From Polynucleobacter finlandensis (GTDB taxonomy: Bacteria > Pseudomonadota > Gammaproteobacteria > Burkholderiales > Burkholderiaceae): a stretch of 64,000 nucleotides of DNA. Position numbers and translations under genes: made by a program. The notes beneath the pieces were generated by a model, which saw only the letters and a program-made list of their open reading frames with translations, was not told where the DNA came from and searched no databases. Positions 1 through 9,120 of the stretch are shown here, piece after piece; positions within the stretch are counted from its first letter, which is position 1, and the number at the start of each line of letters is the position of its first letter. The stretch covers positions 164,398 to 228,397 of the forward strand of contig NZ_JACVPS010000003.1 in NCBI RefSeq assembly GCF_018881755.1, written 5' to 3'.

Positions 1-74
1 TCAGCAACGTAGGCTTCTGTGAGGCCGAAAATAGGGTCTTTTGGGGCTAGCTGGACTGAGGAAAACAAGGTCAT
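1..74 (-). CDS. Aromatic amino acid / aspartate aminotransferase, N-terminal fragment (cut by window edge)
   Basis: The first 24 codons of a minus-strand gene are present, starting with ATG at 74 and running off the left edge. The peptide reads MTLFSSVQLAPKDPIFGLTE and then AYVA, which is the typical start of class I PLP-dependent aminotransferases of the AspC/TyrB group (the family continues with a conserved Arg-Pro-x-Lys-Val-Asn-Leu-Gly segment outside the window). It diverges from uvrB, so promoters for both genes must lie in 75-222. The fragment is too short to decide between aspartate and aromatic specificity. Confidence 0.7.
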   Translation of the reverse strand, partial: MTLFSSVQLAPKDPIFGLTEAYVA

Positions 75-222
75 TTGGAGGTCGTATACGATAGTTAAAA
101 GGATCTTTTGATACTAAAAAACGTTCAATTCTGTTTAATTTGGCTTAATTGTTGGGTTTTGAGGCTAGATTCAACTTTTTTCCAATAAAAACGGCAAAAT
201 CATCGTTTGTACAAAATTCGCT

Positions 223-2397
223 GTGAAAAAACTCACAGATGAAATGATAGCTGAGATGCCCCCTAAGTTGCCTAAAACTGCTCCAAAAACCCAAGCTGTT
301 GATCTCCCAAAAGCACCTGTGGCCGACCCCTTGGGCGAGGCAGGTCACGACCTAGATCCAGCCAAGTTTGTTTCATTTCCGGATTCCCCGTTTCAGTTGT
401 ATCAGCCATTCCCGCCAGCAGGCGATCAACCAGCGGCAATTGACGCTCTAGTTGCCGGAATTGATGATGGTTTGACTTTTCAGACCCTTTTAGGGGTTAC
501 CGGCTCTGGCAAGACTTTCACGATGGCCAATGTGATTGCCAGAACCGGACGGCCAGCTATCGTTTTTGCCCCAAATAAGACCTTAGCAGCGCAGCTTTAT
601 AGCGAATTCCGAGAGTTTTTCCCACGCAATGCAGTGGAGTACTTCGTCAGTTACTACGATTACTACCAACCTGAGGCATACGTCCCTACGCGGGATTTGT
701 TTATTGAAAAAGATTCATCCATCAATGAGCACATCGAACAGATGCGACTGTCTGCTACAAAAAGCTTATTAGAGCGACGTGATGTCATCATCGTTGCGAC
801 TGTGTCTGCGATTTACGGTATCGGCAATCCTGGTGACTATCACAGCATGGTGATGACTTTGCGTCCTGGCGACAAGATGAGCCAGCGCGATATTTTGATG
901 CGCTTGATCGCCATGCAATACGACCGCAATGAAATTGACTTTAAACGTGGTGTATTTCGCGTGCGAGGCGACACGATTGATATTTTCCCAGCCGAACATA
1001 ATGAGTTAGCTGTGAGAGTGGAATTGTTTGATGATGTAGTTGAAAGCTTGCAATTCTTTGATCCGCTCACTGGAAGAATTCGCCAGAAAATTCCTCGCTT
1101 TACTGTCTACCCAAGCTCTCACTATGTAACCCCACGCGAGACAGTTCTCAAAGCCATTGAAACCATCAAGACTGAACTGCGTATTCGCTTAGATGAGTTT
1201 GTCAAAGATGGCAAGTTGGTTGAGGCGCAACGCCTTGAGCAACGTACCCGCTTTGATCTAGAGATGCTCAACGAGTTGGGCTTTTGTAAAGGAATTGAGA
1301 ACTACTCCCGCCATCTCTCAGGCGCCATGCCTGGAGAGGCGCCGCCTACCTTAGTGGATTACTTGCCCAATGATGCGTTGATGTTTTTAGATGAGAGCCA
1401 CGTTTTAATTGGACAACTCAACGCGATGTACAACGGCGATAAATCACGTAAAAGTACCTTGGTTGAATTTGGTTTCCGTTTGCCTTCTGCGATGGATAAC
1501 CGACCACTCAAGTTCTCTGAATTCGAAACGAAGATGCGTCAAACCGTTTTTGTTTCTGCAACGCCTGCTGATTATGAAAATACACATACCGGCCAAGTAG
1601 TGGAGCAAGTTGCTAGACCGACTGGTTTGGTTGATCCTGAAATTGAAGTCTTACCCGCTAGCTCACAAGTTGATGACTTGTTGGGTCAGATTCATGAGCG
1701 CGTCAAAGTACGCGAGCGCGTTTTAGTGACCGTGCTGACAAAACGCATGGCAGAACAGTTAACCGACTATCTCTCGGATCATGGTGTGAAGGTACGTTAT
1801 GTCCACTCTGATATCGATACTGTTGAGCGAGTAGAAATTTTGCGAGACCTCCGTCTGGGAGTATTCGATGTTTTGGTAGGTATTAATCTATTGCGCGAAG
1901 GCCTGGATATTCCGGAGGTTTCTTTGGTGGCCATTTTGGATGCCGATAAAGAAGGTTTCTTGCGCTCTGAACGTAGTTTGATTCAGACCATCGGCCGTGC
2001 CGCCAGAAATATACGCGGCAAAGCCATTTTGTACGCCGATCGCATTACCGACTCCATGAAGCGTGCGATGGGGGAAACAGAGCGCCGCAGAACTAAGCAA
2101 ATTGCCTTTAATAAACTTCATGGCATAGAGCCCAGAGGTGTGACCAAGCGGATTAAGGACATTATTGATGGCGTTTATGACGTCAATGAGAAGCGCTCAG
2201 AGATGCAGGTAGCCGAGGAGAGGGCTCGGTATGAAGATATGAGCGAGAAGGACCTGTCGGGCGAAATTAAGCGCTTAGAGAAGCAAATGAACGCCGAGGC
2301 TAAGAATTTGGAGTTTGAAAAGGCGGCTGCTACCCGAGACCGCCTCACAAAGGTCAAAGAAATGGCTTTTGGAGCCCGTTCCCGGGATGGCCTTTAG
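223..2397 (+). CDS. uvrB: UvrB, excinuclease ABC subunit B
   Basis: This is the DNA-damage-recognition helicase of nucleotide excision repair, working with UvrA and UvrC. Walker A GVTGSGKT lies at residues 91-98. The beta-hairpin segment [14 protein letters not shown], the DESH box near residue 390, helicase motifs V/VI ([22 protein letters not shown]) and a C-terminal UVR motif that contacts UvrC are all visible. At 724 aa it is about 50 residues longer than E. coli UvrB because of an N-terminal Pro/Ala/Lys-rich extension before the conserved PAGDQP segment. The GTG start at 223 has no clear ribosome binding site; in-frame ATG codons at 244 and 256 are alternatives, so the exact start is uncertain. 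Confidence 0.95.
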   Translation: MKKLTDEMIAEMPPKLPKTAPKTQAVDLPKAPVADPLGEAGHDLDPAKFVSFPDSPFQLYQPFPPAGDQPAAIDALVAGIDDGLTFQTLLGVTGSGKTFTMANVIARTGRPAIVFAPNKTLAAQLYSEFREFFPRNAVEYFVSYYDYYQPEAYVPTRDLFIEKDSSINEHIEQMRLSATKSLLERRDVIIVATVSAIYGIGNPGDYHSMVMTLRPGDKMSQRDILMRLIAMQYDRNEIDFKRGVFRVRGDTIDIFPAEHNELAVRVELFDDVVESLQFFDPLTGRIRQKIPRFTVYPSSHYVTPRETVLKAIETIKTELRIRLDEFVKDGKLVEAQRLEQRTRFDLEMLNELGFCKGIENYSRHLSGAMPGEAPPTLVDYLPNDALMFLDESHVLIGQLNAMYNGDKSRKSTLVEFGFRLPSAMDNRPLKFSEFETKMRQTVFVSATPADYENTHTGQVVEQVARPTGLVDPEIEVLPASSQVDDLLGQIHERVKVRERVLVTVLTKRMAEQLTDYLSDHGVKVRYVHSDIDTVERVEILRDLRLGVFDVLVGINLLREGLDIPEVSLVAILDADKEGFLRSERSLIQTIGRAARNIRGKAILYADRITDSMKRAMGETERRRTKQIAFNKLHGIEPRGVTKRIKDIIDGVYDVNEKRSEMQVAEERARYEDMSEKDLSGEIKRLEKQMNAEAKNLEFEKAAATRDRLTKVKEMAFGARSRDGL

Positions 2398-2439
2398 TTT
2401 TTTGGGATAATTCCTGAGCGGATTGGTGGGGTATATGGT

Positions 2440-2464
2440 ATAGTTGACTGGAATAGTCGGGTAT
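2440..2464 (+). promoter_or_regulatory. IscR type 1 binding site upstream of iscR
   Basis: A 25-bp element begins ATAGTTGACT and ends ATAGTCGGGTAT. It fits the known type 1 IscR operator bound by [2Fe-2S]-IscR, with the hallmark TTGACT and ATAGTCGGGTAT half-elements. It lies 50 bp before iscR, and its TTGACT resembles a -35 box, which suits autorepression of the isc operon when clusters are plentiful. Confidence 0.85.
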
Positions 2465-2514
2465 TACCGATTCGACTGTTAGCTGTCCATAACAATCCAT
2501 TACCAAGGTGACAT

Positions 2515-3084
2515 ATGAGACTTACAACTAAAGGCCGTTTTGCTGTAACTGCAATGATCGATTTAGCCCTGCGCGAAACGCATGGCCCTGTAACGCTGGC
2601 TGGAATTAGCCAAAGACAAAAAATTTCCCTCTCTTACTTAGAACAGTTATTCGGCAAATTACGCCGTTTCAATATTGTGGAGAGCACTCGCGGTCCTGGC
2701 GGTGGTTATACCCTGGCGCGTAAAGCTAATGAAATCAGCGTAGCCGACATTATTGTTGCCGTTGACGAACCATTAGATGCAACCCAATGTGGTGGCAAAG
2801 GAAATTGCCATAGCGATGAAGAAAATCATGGCCTCTGTATGACGCATGACCTCTGGACGAATCTCAACTCTAAAATGGTTGATTACCTAAGTTCCGTGTC
2901 TTTGCGTGATTTAGTTCAGCAACAAGAGGGTCGCGGCATTGTGCTGCATGACCTGCGTCATAAGAAAATCAAAATTGAAGGCGTGAAGTCTGAGAAGACT
3001 GCGCCAGTAGTAGCAGCGAAAAAAGAGGTCGCCCCCAAGAAACCTCTCGTGAACTCCGTTTTTAATCTGGCTCAGCAAAGCTAA
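2515..3084 (+). CDS. iscR: IscR, Rrf2-family [2Fe-2S] transcriptional regulator
   Basis: IscR senses Fe-S cluster status and represses the isc operon. The Rrf2 winged-helix domain occupies roughly residues 1-80 (MRLTTKGRFAVTAMIDLAL, then YLEQLFGKLR and GPGGGY). The cluster ligands are visible as C92, C98 and C108 with H111; the third Cys sits four residues later than in E. coli (C104, H107), so the loop is slightly longer. A Lys/Ala/Pro-rich tail follows from about residue 160 (total 189 aa versus 162 in E. coli). It is the first gene of iscRSUA-hscBA-fdx and has its own operator at 2440-2464. Confidence 0.95.
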   Translation: MRLTTKGRFAVTAMIDLALRETHGPVTLAGISQRQKISLSYLEQLFGKLRRFNIVESTRGPGGGYTLARKANEISVADIIVAVDEPLDATQCGGKGNCHSDEENHGLCMTHDLWTNLNSKMVDYLSSVSLRDLVQQQEGRGIVLHDLRHKKIKIEGVKSEKTAPVVAAKKEVAPKKPLVNSVFNLAQQS

Positions 3085-3115
3085 ACACTAGCAAGCCAAT
3101 TTTTATAAGTAAATC

Positions 3116-4375
3116 ATGAACGCACCACAAGACATTCCAGCACAAGCGGTTCCGATGTTTAGTCCTAAGCACTTTCCGGTGTATATGGATTACTCAGCTA
3201 CAACGCCGATTGATCCACGCGTGGTGGATAAGATGTTGCCTTATTTGCGTGAGCAATTTGGTAATGCTGCATCCCGTAGCCATGCTTATGGCTGGGCTGC
3301 GGAAGAGGCGGTTGAGTGGGCGCGTTCAGAAGTAGCTCTATTAGTACATGCTGATCCAAGAGAGATCGTATGGACTAGCGGCGCTACTGAAAGTATTAAT
3401 TTGGCATTAAAAGGCGCCGCCCATTTCTACAAAGATAAGGGTAAGCACATCATCACCGTAAAGACTGAGCACAAGGCCACTTTAGATACTTGTCGTGAGT
3501 TAGAGCGTGAAGGCTACGAAGTCACTTATTTAGATGTATTGCCCAACGGCATGATCGACATTGAGCAGCTCGAAAAAGCAATGACTCCTGGCACCATCAT
3601 TGTGTCAGTGATGTTTGTGAATAATGAAATTGGCGTAGTACAAGACATTCCGAAAATCGGTGACTTGTGTCGTTCACGGGGTGTCATTTTTCATGTGGAT
3701 GCAGCGCAAGCTACTGGCAAAGTAGAAATTGATTTAGAAAAGCTCAAAGTAGACCTCATGAGTTTTTCTGCTCACAAGACTTATGGCCCTAAGGGGATTG
3801 GCGCTTTGTTTGTGCGTCGTAAACCGCGCATTCGGATTGAGGCGCAGATTCATGGTGGCGGTCATGAGCGCGGGATGCGTTCTGGCACCTTGGCGGTTCA
3901 CCAAATCGTTGGTATGGGGGAAGCCTTCCGCATTGCCCGTATTGAAATGGCTGAAGAAAATAAACGCATTCGTGCCTTACGTGATCGTTTATTAGCTGGC
4001 TTGAAAGATATTGAAGAGGTTTATGTCAATGGCGACATGGATCATCGCGTTCCACACAACCTCAACATCAGCTTTAATTATGTTGAAGGTGAATCGATGT
4101 TGATGGCCTTGAAAGATTTGGCGATCTCATCAGGCTCTGCTTGTACCTCTGCTTCATTAGAACCTTCTTATGTATTGCGCGCCTTAGGCCGTAACGATGA
4201 ATTAGCCCATAGCTCCATTCGTTTTACATTGGGCCGTTTCACAACTGAAGAGGAAGTGGATTTCACGATCAAGTTGGTAAAAGAGAAGATCGCCAAGTTG
4301 CGTGAGCTCTCACCATTGTGGGAAATGTTTAAAGATGGAATCGATCTGAGCACGATTCAGTGGGCTGCACACTAA
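3116..4375 (+). CDS. iscS: IscS, cysteine desulfurase
   Basis: This PLP enzyme removes sulfur from cysteine and passes it as persulfide to IscU and other acceptors. The PLP-binding Lys is K221 in [12 protein letters not shown], and the persulfide-carrying Cys is C343 in [13 protein letters not shown]. It is 419 aa against 404 in E. coli; the difference is about 15 extra N-terminal residues before [11 protein letters not shown]. The gene follows iscR by 31 bp and precedes iscU by 29 bp in the same operon. Confidence 0.96.
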   Translation: MNAPQDIPAQAVPMFSPKHFPVYMDYSATTPIDPRVVDKMLPYLREQFGNAASRSHAYGWAAEEAVEWARSEVALLVHADPREIVWTSGATESINLALKGAAHFYKDKGKHIITVKTEHKATLDTCRELEREGYEVTYLDVLPNGMIDIEQLEKAMTPGTIIVSVMFVNNEIGVVQDIPKIGDLCRSRGVIFHVDAAQATGKVEIDLEKLKVDLMSFSAHKTYGPKGIGALFVRRKPRIRIEAQIHGGGHERGMRSGTLAVHQIVGMGEAFRIARIEMAEENKRIRALRDRLLAGLKDIEEVYVNGDMDHRVPHNLNISFNYVEGESMLMALKDLAISSGSACTSASLEPSYVLRALGRNDELAHSSIRFTLGRFTTEEEVDFTIKLVKEKIAKLRELSPLWEMFKDGIDLSTIQWAAH

Positions 4376-4404
4376 GAATATTGAAAAGATAAAGAGAAAA
4401 TATC

Positions 4405-4791
4405 ATGGCATATAGCGAAAAAGTAATCGATCATTATGAAAATCCCCGCAACGTAGGTTCATTTGCGAAGGGTGACGACAACGTAGGCACTGGCATGGTC
4501 GGTGCACCGGCATGCGGCGATGTAATGAAATTACAAATCCGTGTGAATGATCAAGGCGTGATTGAGGACGCAAAATTTAAGACCTACGGTTGTGGTTCTG
4601 CGATTGCCTCCTCATCCCTTGTGACTGAATGGGTCAAGGGCAAGACCTTGGATCAAGCTTTAGAGATTAAGAACTCTTTGATTGCTGAAGAATTGGCTTT
4701 GCCGCCTGTGAAGATTCACTGCTCGATTTTGGCTGAAGATGCCATCAAGGCAGCGGTAGCGGATTACAAAGAAAAACATCCGGCGAAATAA
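4405..4791 (+). CDS. iscU: IscU, Fe-S cluster assembly scaffold
   Basis: IscU is the scaffold on which [2Fe-2S] clusters are built from IscS sulfur. The three cluster Cys (C37, C63, C106), the release Asp D39 and H105 are all present. The HscA-recognition motif LPPVK is at residues 99-103. The length of 128 aa is standard. The operon context with iscS and hscBA matches its partner proteins. Confidence 0.97.
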   Translation: MAYSEKVIDHYENPRNVGSFAKGDDNVGTGMVGAPACGDVMKLQIRVNDQGVIEDAKFKTYGCGSAIASSSLVTEWVKGKTLDQALEIKNSLIAEELALPPVKIHCSILAEDAIKAAVADYKEKHPAK

Positions 4792-4810
4792 GTAAAAAAC
4801 GAACGACATC

Positions 4811-5134
4811 ATGGCAATTACCTTAACCGATAAAGCAGCGCAGCACGTTCAACGTAATTTAGATAAGCGCGGCAAGGGCTGTGGCTTACGCTTAGGCGTA
4901 CGCACTACCGGCTGCTCTGGGTTGGCTTATCAATTGGAATATGTTGATGAGTCCGCTCCTGAAGATACGATGTTTGAGTCCAATGGTATTAAGGTCTTTA
5001 TTGACCCTAAGAGCTTGGCTTATTTAGATGGAACAGAATTAGATTTTGTGCGTGAGGGTTTGAACGAAGGATTTAAGTTTCAAAATCCAAACGTAAAAGA
5101 TGAGTGTGGTTGTGGCGAATCCTTCCGCGTCTGA
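4811..5134 (+). CDS. iscA: IscA, A-type Fe-S carrier
   Basis: This A-type carrier accepts iron or Fe-S clusters and passes them to apoproteins. The conserved Cys residues are C35 (TTGCSGLAY) and C99/C101 in the terminal CGCGESF motif. The length of 107 aa is normal. Its 3' end overlaps the start of hscB by 35 bp in another frame, implying translational coupling. Confidence 0.95.
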   Translation: MAITLTDKAAQHVQRNLDKRGKGCGLRLGVRTTGCSGLAYQLEYVDESAPEDTMFESNGIKVFIDPKSLAYLDGTELDFVREGLNEGFKFQNPNVKDECGCGESFRV

Positions 5135-5639
5135 CGATTACTTTCGCTTTTTTGGTTTAAATCAGCAATTCAACATCGATTTGCCTGTCTTAGATCAGGC
5201 TTACCTTGCTATTCAGAAGGAGGTACATCCCGATCGCCATGCTCGTGGCAGTGATACCGAACAGCGCCTAGCAATGCAGATGGCGACTTTTGCTAACACG
5301 GCATTTCAAACTCTAAAGAACCCAATTCAGCGTGGCCTTTATCTATGCAAATTGCATGGTGTAGACGCTAAGCTGGAAACCAATACCGCGATGCCAGCTG
5401 CTTTCTTAATGAAGCAGATGGAATGGCGTGAGAGCTTGGATGAACAGGCTGAAGATCTACCTGGCCTTGAAGTGCTAATGGATGAAGTCAACCAAGTCAA
5501 GCAAGAAACCATTGCCGAAGTGGTTCAAGCCATTGATGCTGCTAAGAACTATGTGCGGGCTGCCGAGTTATTAAGAGGCCTGCTATTCATCGATAAGTTT
5601 GCTATTGAACTCGATGACGCTATTGCGGCTTTGGCTTAG
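5100..5639 (+). CDS. hscB: HscB, J-domain co-chaperone
   Basis: HscB delivers IscU to HscA and stimulates its ATPase. The N-terminal J domain carries HPD at residues 43-45. The C-terminal helical domain that binds IscU follows (about residues 85-179). The ATG at 5100 lies inside iscA, giving a 35-bp overlap; no better start exists before the conserved DDYFRFFGL segment, although a start inside residues 1-10 cannot be excluded. Confidence 0.93.
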   Translation: MSVVVANPSASDDYFRFFGLNQQFNIDLPVLDQAYLAIQKEVHPDRHARGSDTEQRLAMQMATFANTAFQTLKNPIQRGLYLCKLHGVDAKLETNTAMPAAFLMKQMEWRESLDEQAEDLPGLEVLMDEVNQVKQETIAEVVQAIDAAKNYVRAAELLRGLLFIDKFAIELDDAIAALA

Positions 5640-5656
5640 CTTTAAACTAACAGATC

Positions 5657-7522
5657 ATGGCCTTATTACAAATCTCGGAACCCGGTAAGTCTCTTGCCCC
5701 CCATCAGCGACGCATTGCTGTAGGCATTGACTTGGGAACTACCAATTCATTGGTGGCGATTGTTAGAGATGCATTGCCTAAAGTATTGCCAGATTCCCAG
5801 GGGAGAGAGTTACTTCCTTCGGTGGTCCGCTACCTGCCAAATGGTAGAACTCAGGCTGGCTTTGAAGCCTTAGCGAGTGTGGTTTTAGATCCAAAGAATA
5901 CGATCGTCTCAGTAAAGCGTTTCATGGGGCGTGGCTTACTCGATGTCGAGCATATTGAAAGTGCTCCTTACGATTTCGTGGATGAGCCCGGCATGTTGAA
6001 GTTGAGAACAGTTGCTGGAGATAAAAGCCCCATTGAAGTTTCTGCAGAAATTCTGGCGCGCTTACGTCAGTTGGCTGAAGACTCCGTTTCTGATGACATT
6101 GTTGGAGCAGTGATTACTGTTCCCGCTTACTTTGATGACGCACAGCGCCAAGCCACTAAAGATGCAGCAAAGTTGGCCGGCATTGAGGTATTGCGTTTAT
6201 TAAATGAACCAACTGCAGCCGCCATTGCTTATGGTTTAGATAATGCCTCTGAAGGTATCTATGCTGTCTATGACTTAGGTGGAGGCACCTTTGATATTTC
6301 TATTTTGCGTATGAGCAAGGGAGTATTTGAAGTTCTGTCTACCGGTGGCGACTCTGCTTTAGGTGGCGATGATTTTGATCACCGTTTGTATTGCTGGGTG
6401 ATAGAGCAAGCCAAACTGCCACCATTGTCGGTGTATGACCATTCCACTTTATTGCAATCTTGTAGACACGCTAAAGAGTTACTGAGTCATAACCCTCTGG
6501 CACGCGTTCATGAGACGCTGGCTGATGGTACGGTAGTGAATGTTGGCGTGAGTCAGGCCCAGTTCTTTGAGATTACTCAGAACCTCGTAAATAAGACATT
6601 GGTTGCAGTCAAGAAAGCCTTGCGTGATGCAGGCCTTAAGGCTGATGAGGTTAAAGGTGTCGTGATGGTGGGTGGTGCAACCCGTATGCCCAACGTCCAG
6701 CGCGCTGTTGGTGAATTATTTGGCACTAAACCTTTAAACAACCTCAATCCTGATCAAGTAGTGGCCTTAGGCGCCGCCATGCAGGCTGACCTGCTAGCTG
6801 GTAATCAAAGCAAAGATGATGAGTGGTTGTTGTTGGATGTCATTCCGCTATCTCTTGGTATTGAAACCATGGGTGGTTTGGTAGAAAAAATTATTCCTCG
6901 TAACACACCTATTCCGGTTGCCCGTGCACAGGATTTCACAACATTCAAAGATGGTCAGACTGCATTAGCTATTCAGGTGGTGCAGGGTGAGCGTGAGTTG
7001 GTGCAAGACTGTCGCTCCTTGGGTCGCTTTGAATTGCGTGGCATTCCAGCAATGGCCGCTGGTGCAGCACGAATTCGAGTGACCTTCCAAGTGGATGCCG
7101 ATGGTTTGTTATCAGTGAGCGCCACGGAGCAGGGCTCTGGGGTTCAAGCCTCGATTGATATCAAACCTTCCTATGGTTTGACTGACGCAGAAATTACTCG
7201 CATGTTGCAGGATGGGTTTGCTTCTGCCAAAGAGGATTTATTGTCTAGGTCTTTACGTGAAGAACAGGTCAATGCGCAGCGTTTATTAGATGCTGTACAG
7301 ACTGCATTAGATAGTGACCGTGCTTTACTCAACACAGAAGAGCAATCGACCATCGATCAAGAGATGGCAATCCTGCAAAAGATCCTGGCAGAAGAAGTTG
7401 ATAGCGCTGTGGTTCGCAAAGCCGTTGACCGCGCAGCCAAGGCAACTGATGAATTTGCCCAAATGCGTATGAATGCAAGCATTCAGAAAGCATTAGCCGG
7501 TAAGAACGTTGCCGAAATTTAA
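5657..7522 (+). CDS. hscA: HscA, Hsp70-type Fe-S chaperone
   Basis: This specialised Hsp70 binds the LPPVK motif of IscU and drives cluster transfer. The actin-like ATPase motifs are visible: [14 protein letters not shown] near residue 23, the [11 protein letters not shown] segment, [13 protein letters not shown] and a VGGATRMP motif. A substrate-binding domain and helical lid follow. At 621 aa it matches the HscA subfamily (616 aa in E. coli) and lacks the EEVD-like tail of DnaK. It sits 17 bp after hscB. Confidence 0.96.
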   Translation: MALLQISEPGKSLAPHQRRIAVGIDLGTTNSLVAIVRDALPKVLPDSQGRELLPSVVRYLPNGRTQAGFEALASVVLDPKNTIVSVKRFMGRGLLDVEHIESAPYDFVDEPGMLKLRTVAGDKSPIEVSAEILARLRQLAEDSVSDDIVGAVITVPAYFDDAQRQATKDAAKLAGIEVLRLLNEPTAAAIAYGLDNASEGIYAVYDLGGGTFDISILRMSKGVFEVLSTGGDSALGGDDFDHRLYCWVIEQAKLPPLSVYDHSTLLQSCRHAKELLSHNPLARVHETLADGTVVNVGVSQAQFFEITQNLVNKTLVAVKKALRDAGLKADEVKGVVMVGGATRMPNVQRAVGELFGTKPLNNLNPDQVVALGAAMQADLLAGNQSKDDEWLLLDVIPLSLGIETMGGLVEKIIPRNTPIPVARAQDFTTFKDGQTALAIQVVQGERELVQDCRSLGRFELRGIPAMAAGAARIRVTFQVDADGLLSVSATEQGSGVQASIDIKPSYGLTDAEITRMLQDGFASAKEDLLSRSLREEQVNAQRLLDAVQTALDSDRALLNTEEQSTIDQEMAILQKILAEEVDSAVVRKAVDRAAKATDEFAQMRMNASIQKALAGKNVAEI

Positions 7523-7562
7523 TACCAGTACATAGCAATTAAAACTAAGCAGAAACTAAGTC

Positions 7563-7901
7563 ATGACCCAAATTGTTGTTCTTCCTCATAGTGAATATTG
7601 CCCAGAAGGCGCTGTAGTTGAAGTGGCGCCAGGCACCTCGATATGTGAGGCCTTATTGGAGAATGACATTCCCATTGAACACGCCTGCGATATGGTTTGT
7701 GCCTGCACCACCTGTCATGTGATTGTTAGGGAAGGGCTTAATAGCCTCAATCCCCCAGATGAAAACGAGGAGGATATGCTCGACCGCGCTTGGGGCTTAA
7801 ACCCCCAGTCACGCCTTTCCTGCCAAGCAATCGTGTCGCGCGAGAACTTGGTAATTGAAATTCCGAAGTACTCGATTAACCACGCCAAAGAGAATCACTA
7901 A
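7563..7901 (+). CDS. fdx: Fdx, ISC-type [2Fe-2S] ferredoxin
   Basis: This adrenodoxin-type ferredoxin supplies electrons for cluster assembly. The ligands C42, C48, C51 and C87 occur at the same numbers as in E. coli Fdx, with an extra Cys at 46. Length is 112 aa. It is the last recognised gene of the isc operon; no iscX follows. Confidence 0.95.
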   Translation: MTQIVVLPHSEYCPEGAVVEVAPGTSICEALLENDIPIEHACDMVCACTTCHVIVREGLNSLNPPDENEEDMLDRAWGLNPQSRLSCQAIVSRENLVIEIPKYSINHAKENH

Positions 7902-7917
7902 AGCAGAACTCACTGTA

Positions 7918-7943
7918 TGCATCAAATTGGTGCATTAGGCACC
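7918..7943 (+). repeat. Overlapping inverted repeats downstream of fdx (NtrC-like palindrome)
   Basis: The 17-mer TGCATCAAATTGGTGCA at 7918-7934 is a near-perfect inverted repeat and resembles the NtrC consensus TGCAC-N7-GTGCA. Its right arm GGTGC (7929-7933) can instead pair with GCACC (7939-7943), giving two mutually exclusive RNA hairpins. No sigma-54 promoter is evident nearby. The function is unknown. Confidence 0.35.
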
Positions 7944-7976
7944 TTAATCACACAATTGTCATAAATTGCTGATACG

Positions 7977-8010
7977 TACAGGACTAATATGATCCTGTAG
8001 TTCATTTTTT
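7977..8010 (+). terminator. Inverted repeat with T-run after fdx, possible isc operon terminator
   Basis: TACAGGA (7977-7983) pairs perfectly with TCCTGTA (7993-7999) around a 9-nt loop. A run of six T follows after a 5-nt gap. The loop contains TAATAT, so the same element could instead be an operator over a -10 box. The terminator reading is only moderately supported. Confidence 0.35.
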
Positions 8011-8036
8011 AGCAGTGCCTCCATAGATTTTCTTTA

Positions 8037-8061
8037 AGCCATCCTCCGGGGTGGCTTTTTT
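8037..8061 (+). terminator. Rho-independent terminator between fdx and the arsR operon
   Basis: The 8-bp stem AGCCATCC / GGGTGGCT (one T-G pair) with a TCCG tetraloop is followed directly by six T. It would end isc operon transcription or a short transcript arising in 7900-8030. Confidence 0.8.
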
Positions 8062-8081
8062 CTTGCTTATTTCCTAAATAG

Positions 8082-8112
8082 TATGTTAAATTACATAATG
8101 TAAATACACATA
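8082..8112 (+). promoter_or_regulatory. Palindromic operator upstream of the arsR-family regulator
   Basis: The core TTACATAATGTAA (8091-8103) is a perfect palindrome around A8097. Outer arms TATGT (8082-8086) and ACATA (8108-8112) are symmetric about the same centre. AT-rich palindromes of this kind are typical targets of BigR/SqrR-type ArsR repressors, and the regulator gene begins 20 bp downstream. The binding protein is inferred. Confidence 0.6.
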
Positions 8113-8131
8113 ATAAATAGTAAATAGATAA

Positions 8132-8449
8132 ATGACATCAGCGGCTCAAAAACTAGACTTGAAGAAGATGCGCAACTCTGCAGACTCCGCCTGTAAGTTG
8201 ATGAAGGCATTAACTCACCGAGATCGTTTGATGCTCTTGTGTGAAATAAGTCAAGGAGAGAAGTGCGTTGGAGAATTGGAAGAGATTTTGGATATTCATC
8301 AGCCAATGTTGTCTCAGCATTTAACTAGCTTGAGAACAGCAAAGCTAGTGAAGACTCGCAGGGAGGGTAAGCAGATTTATTACTCGCTGGGGAGTGATTC
8401 AGCGATGGCAGTCATCGAGGTTTTGTATCAGCAGTTCTGTAAGAAATAA
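8132..8449 (+). CDS. ArsR-family repressor, BigR/SqrR-like (predicted persulfide sensor)
   Basis: This 105-aa winged-helix protein has the ArsR recognition helix segment QPMLSQHLTSLR and the wing TRREGKQIYY. Cys residues are C21, C37, C45 and C103. The C37-C103 spacing of 66 equals that of the redox pair in BigR (C42/C108) and SqrR (C41/C107), which form disulfide or polysulfide links in response to reactive sulfur. The metal-binding ELCVC motif of classical ArsR is absent. Downstream genes encode a DUF2892 protein and a CxxC AhpD-like protein, which fits sulfide or thiol stress. The inducer is inferred, not shown. Confidence 0.8.
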   Translation: MTSAAQKLDLKKMRNSADSACKLMKALTHRDRLMLLCEISQGEKCVGELEEILDIHQPMLSQHLTSLRTAKLVKTRREGKQIYYSLGSDSAMAVIEVLYQQFCKK

Positions 8450-8463
8450 AAAAGGGGAATCAA

Positions 8464-8676
8464 ATGAAATGTAACGTTGGCGGTATCGATCGCGTATTAC
8501 GCATCGTTGTTGGTTTGGTGCTGGTTGGCCTAGCTGCAAGTAATGAAGTTGGCGTATGGGGATGGATTGGGATTATTCCGTTGGCTACGGGCCTATTCAA
8601 GTTCTGCCCGCTATATCCAATGCTTGGCATTAATTCATGTGGAACAGGTTGTGGTGGCAGCGGTTGCTGTAAGTAA
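8464..8676 (+). CDS. DUF2892 (YgaP-type) inner-membrane protein with Cys-rich tail
   Basis: This 70-aa protein begins MKCNVGGIDRVLRIVVG, characteristic of DUF2892 proteins such as the membrane part of YgaP. It has two hydrophobic segments (about residues 12-27 and 30-45) and a motif FKFCPLYPMLGI. The C-terminus CGTGCGGSGCCK holds four Cys in twelve residues. E. coli YgaP fuses a rhodanese to this type of membrane domain and is regulated by YgaV, so a role in persulfide handling is plausible. The rhodanese is absent here. Confidence 0.8.
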   Translation: MKCNVGGIDRVLRIVVGLVLVGLAASNEVGVWGWIGIIPLATGLFKFCPLYPMLGINSCGTGCGGSGCCK

Positions 8677-8701
8677 ACGCGCATAAATAAAGGAAATTGA
8701 A

Positions 8702-9043
8702 ATGCCAAAAGATTACAAGCAAATTACCAAAGATATTTCTGGATCGCTTGCCAAGTTGAGAGCCGAGGCTCCTGAAATGATGAAGGGCTTTAGCGATTTA
8801 GCGGCAGCTGCCACTAAAGGTGGCGCCTTGGATAAGAAAACTAAAGAATTGATCGCTTTGGCTTTAGGTGTAGCGGCACGATGCGATGGCTGCCTAGGCT
8901 TTCATACTCAAGCCTTAGTGAGACTAGGAGCCACAAAGCAAGAGATAGTTGAAACCTTAGGTATGGCTACTTATATGGGCGGCGGACCTTCTTTAATGTA
9001 TGCGGCTGATGCACTCACTGCTTTTGAGCAAGCTCAGGCGTAA
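8702..9043 (+). CDS. Carboxymuconolactone decarboxylase / AhpD-like protein
   Basis: This 113-aa all-helical protein has the CxxC-xxx-H signature CDGCLGFH (about residues 60-67) of AhpD-like alkylhydroperoxidases, so thiol redox activity is more likely than muconolactone decarboxylation. It is the last gene of the arsR-DUF2892 operon, with the Shine-Dalgarno sequence AAGGAAA just before the ATG. The substrate is unknown. Confidence 0.8.
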   Translation: MPKDYKQITKDISGSLAKLRAEAPEMMKGFSDLAAAATKGGALDKKTKELIALALGVAARCDGCLGFHTQALVRLGATKQEIVETLGMATYMGGGPSLMYAADALTAFEQAQA

Positions 9044-9063
9044 TTACAGTGGCCATAGAAAAG

Positions 9064-9091
9064 AAAAAGCCTCGCAGAAGCGAGGCTTTTT
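9064..9091. terminator. Bidirectional terminator between convergent operons
   Basis: A perfect 12-bp stem (AAAAAGCCTCGC / GCGAGGCTTTTT) with an AGAA loop has T-runs on both strands. It separates the AhpD-like gene (plus) from cysN (minus). Confidence 0.9.
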
Positions 9092-9120
9092 ATTCCCTTA
9101 TTAATAAAGTTAAGCCTAAC

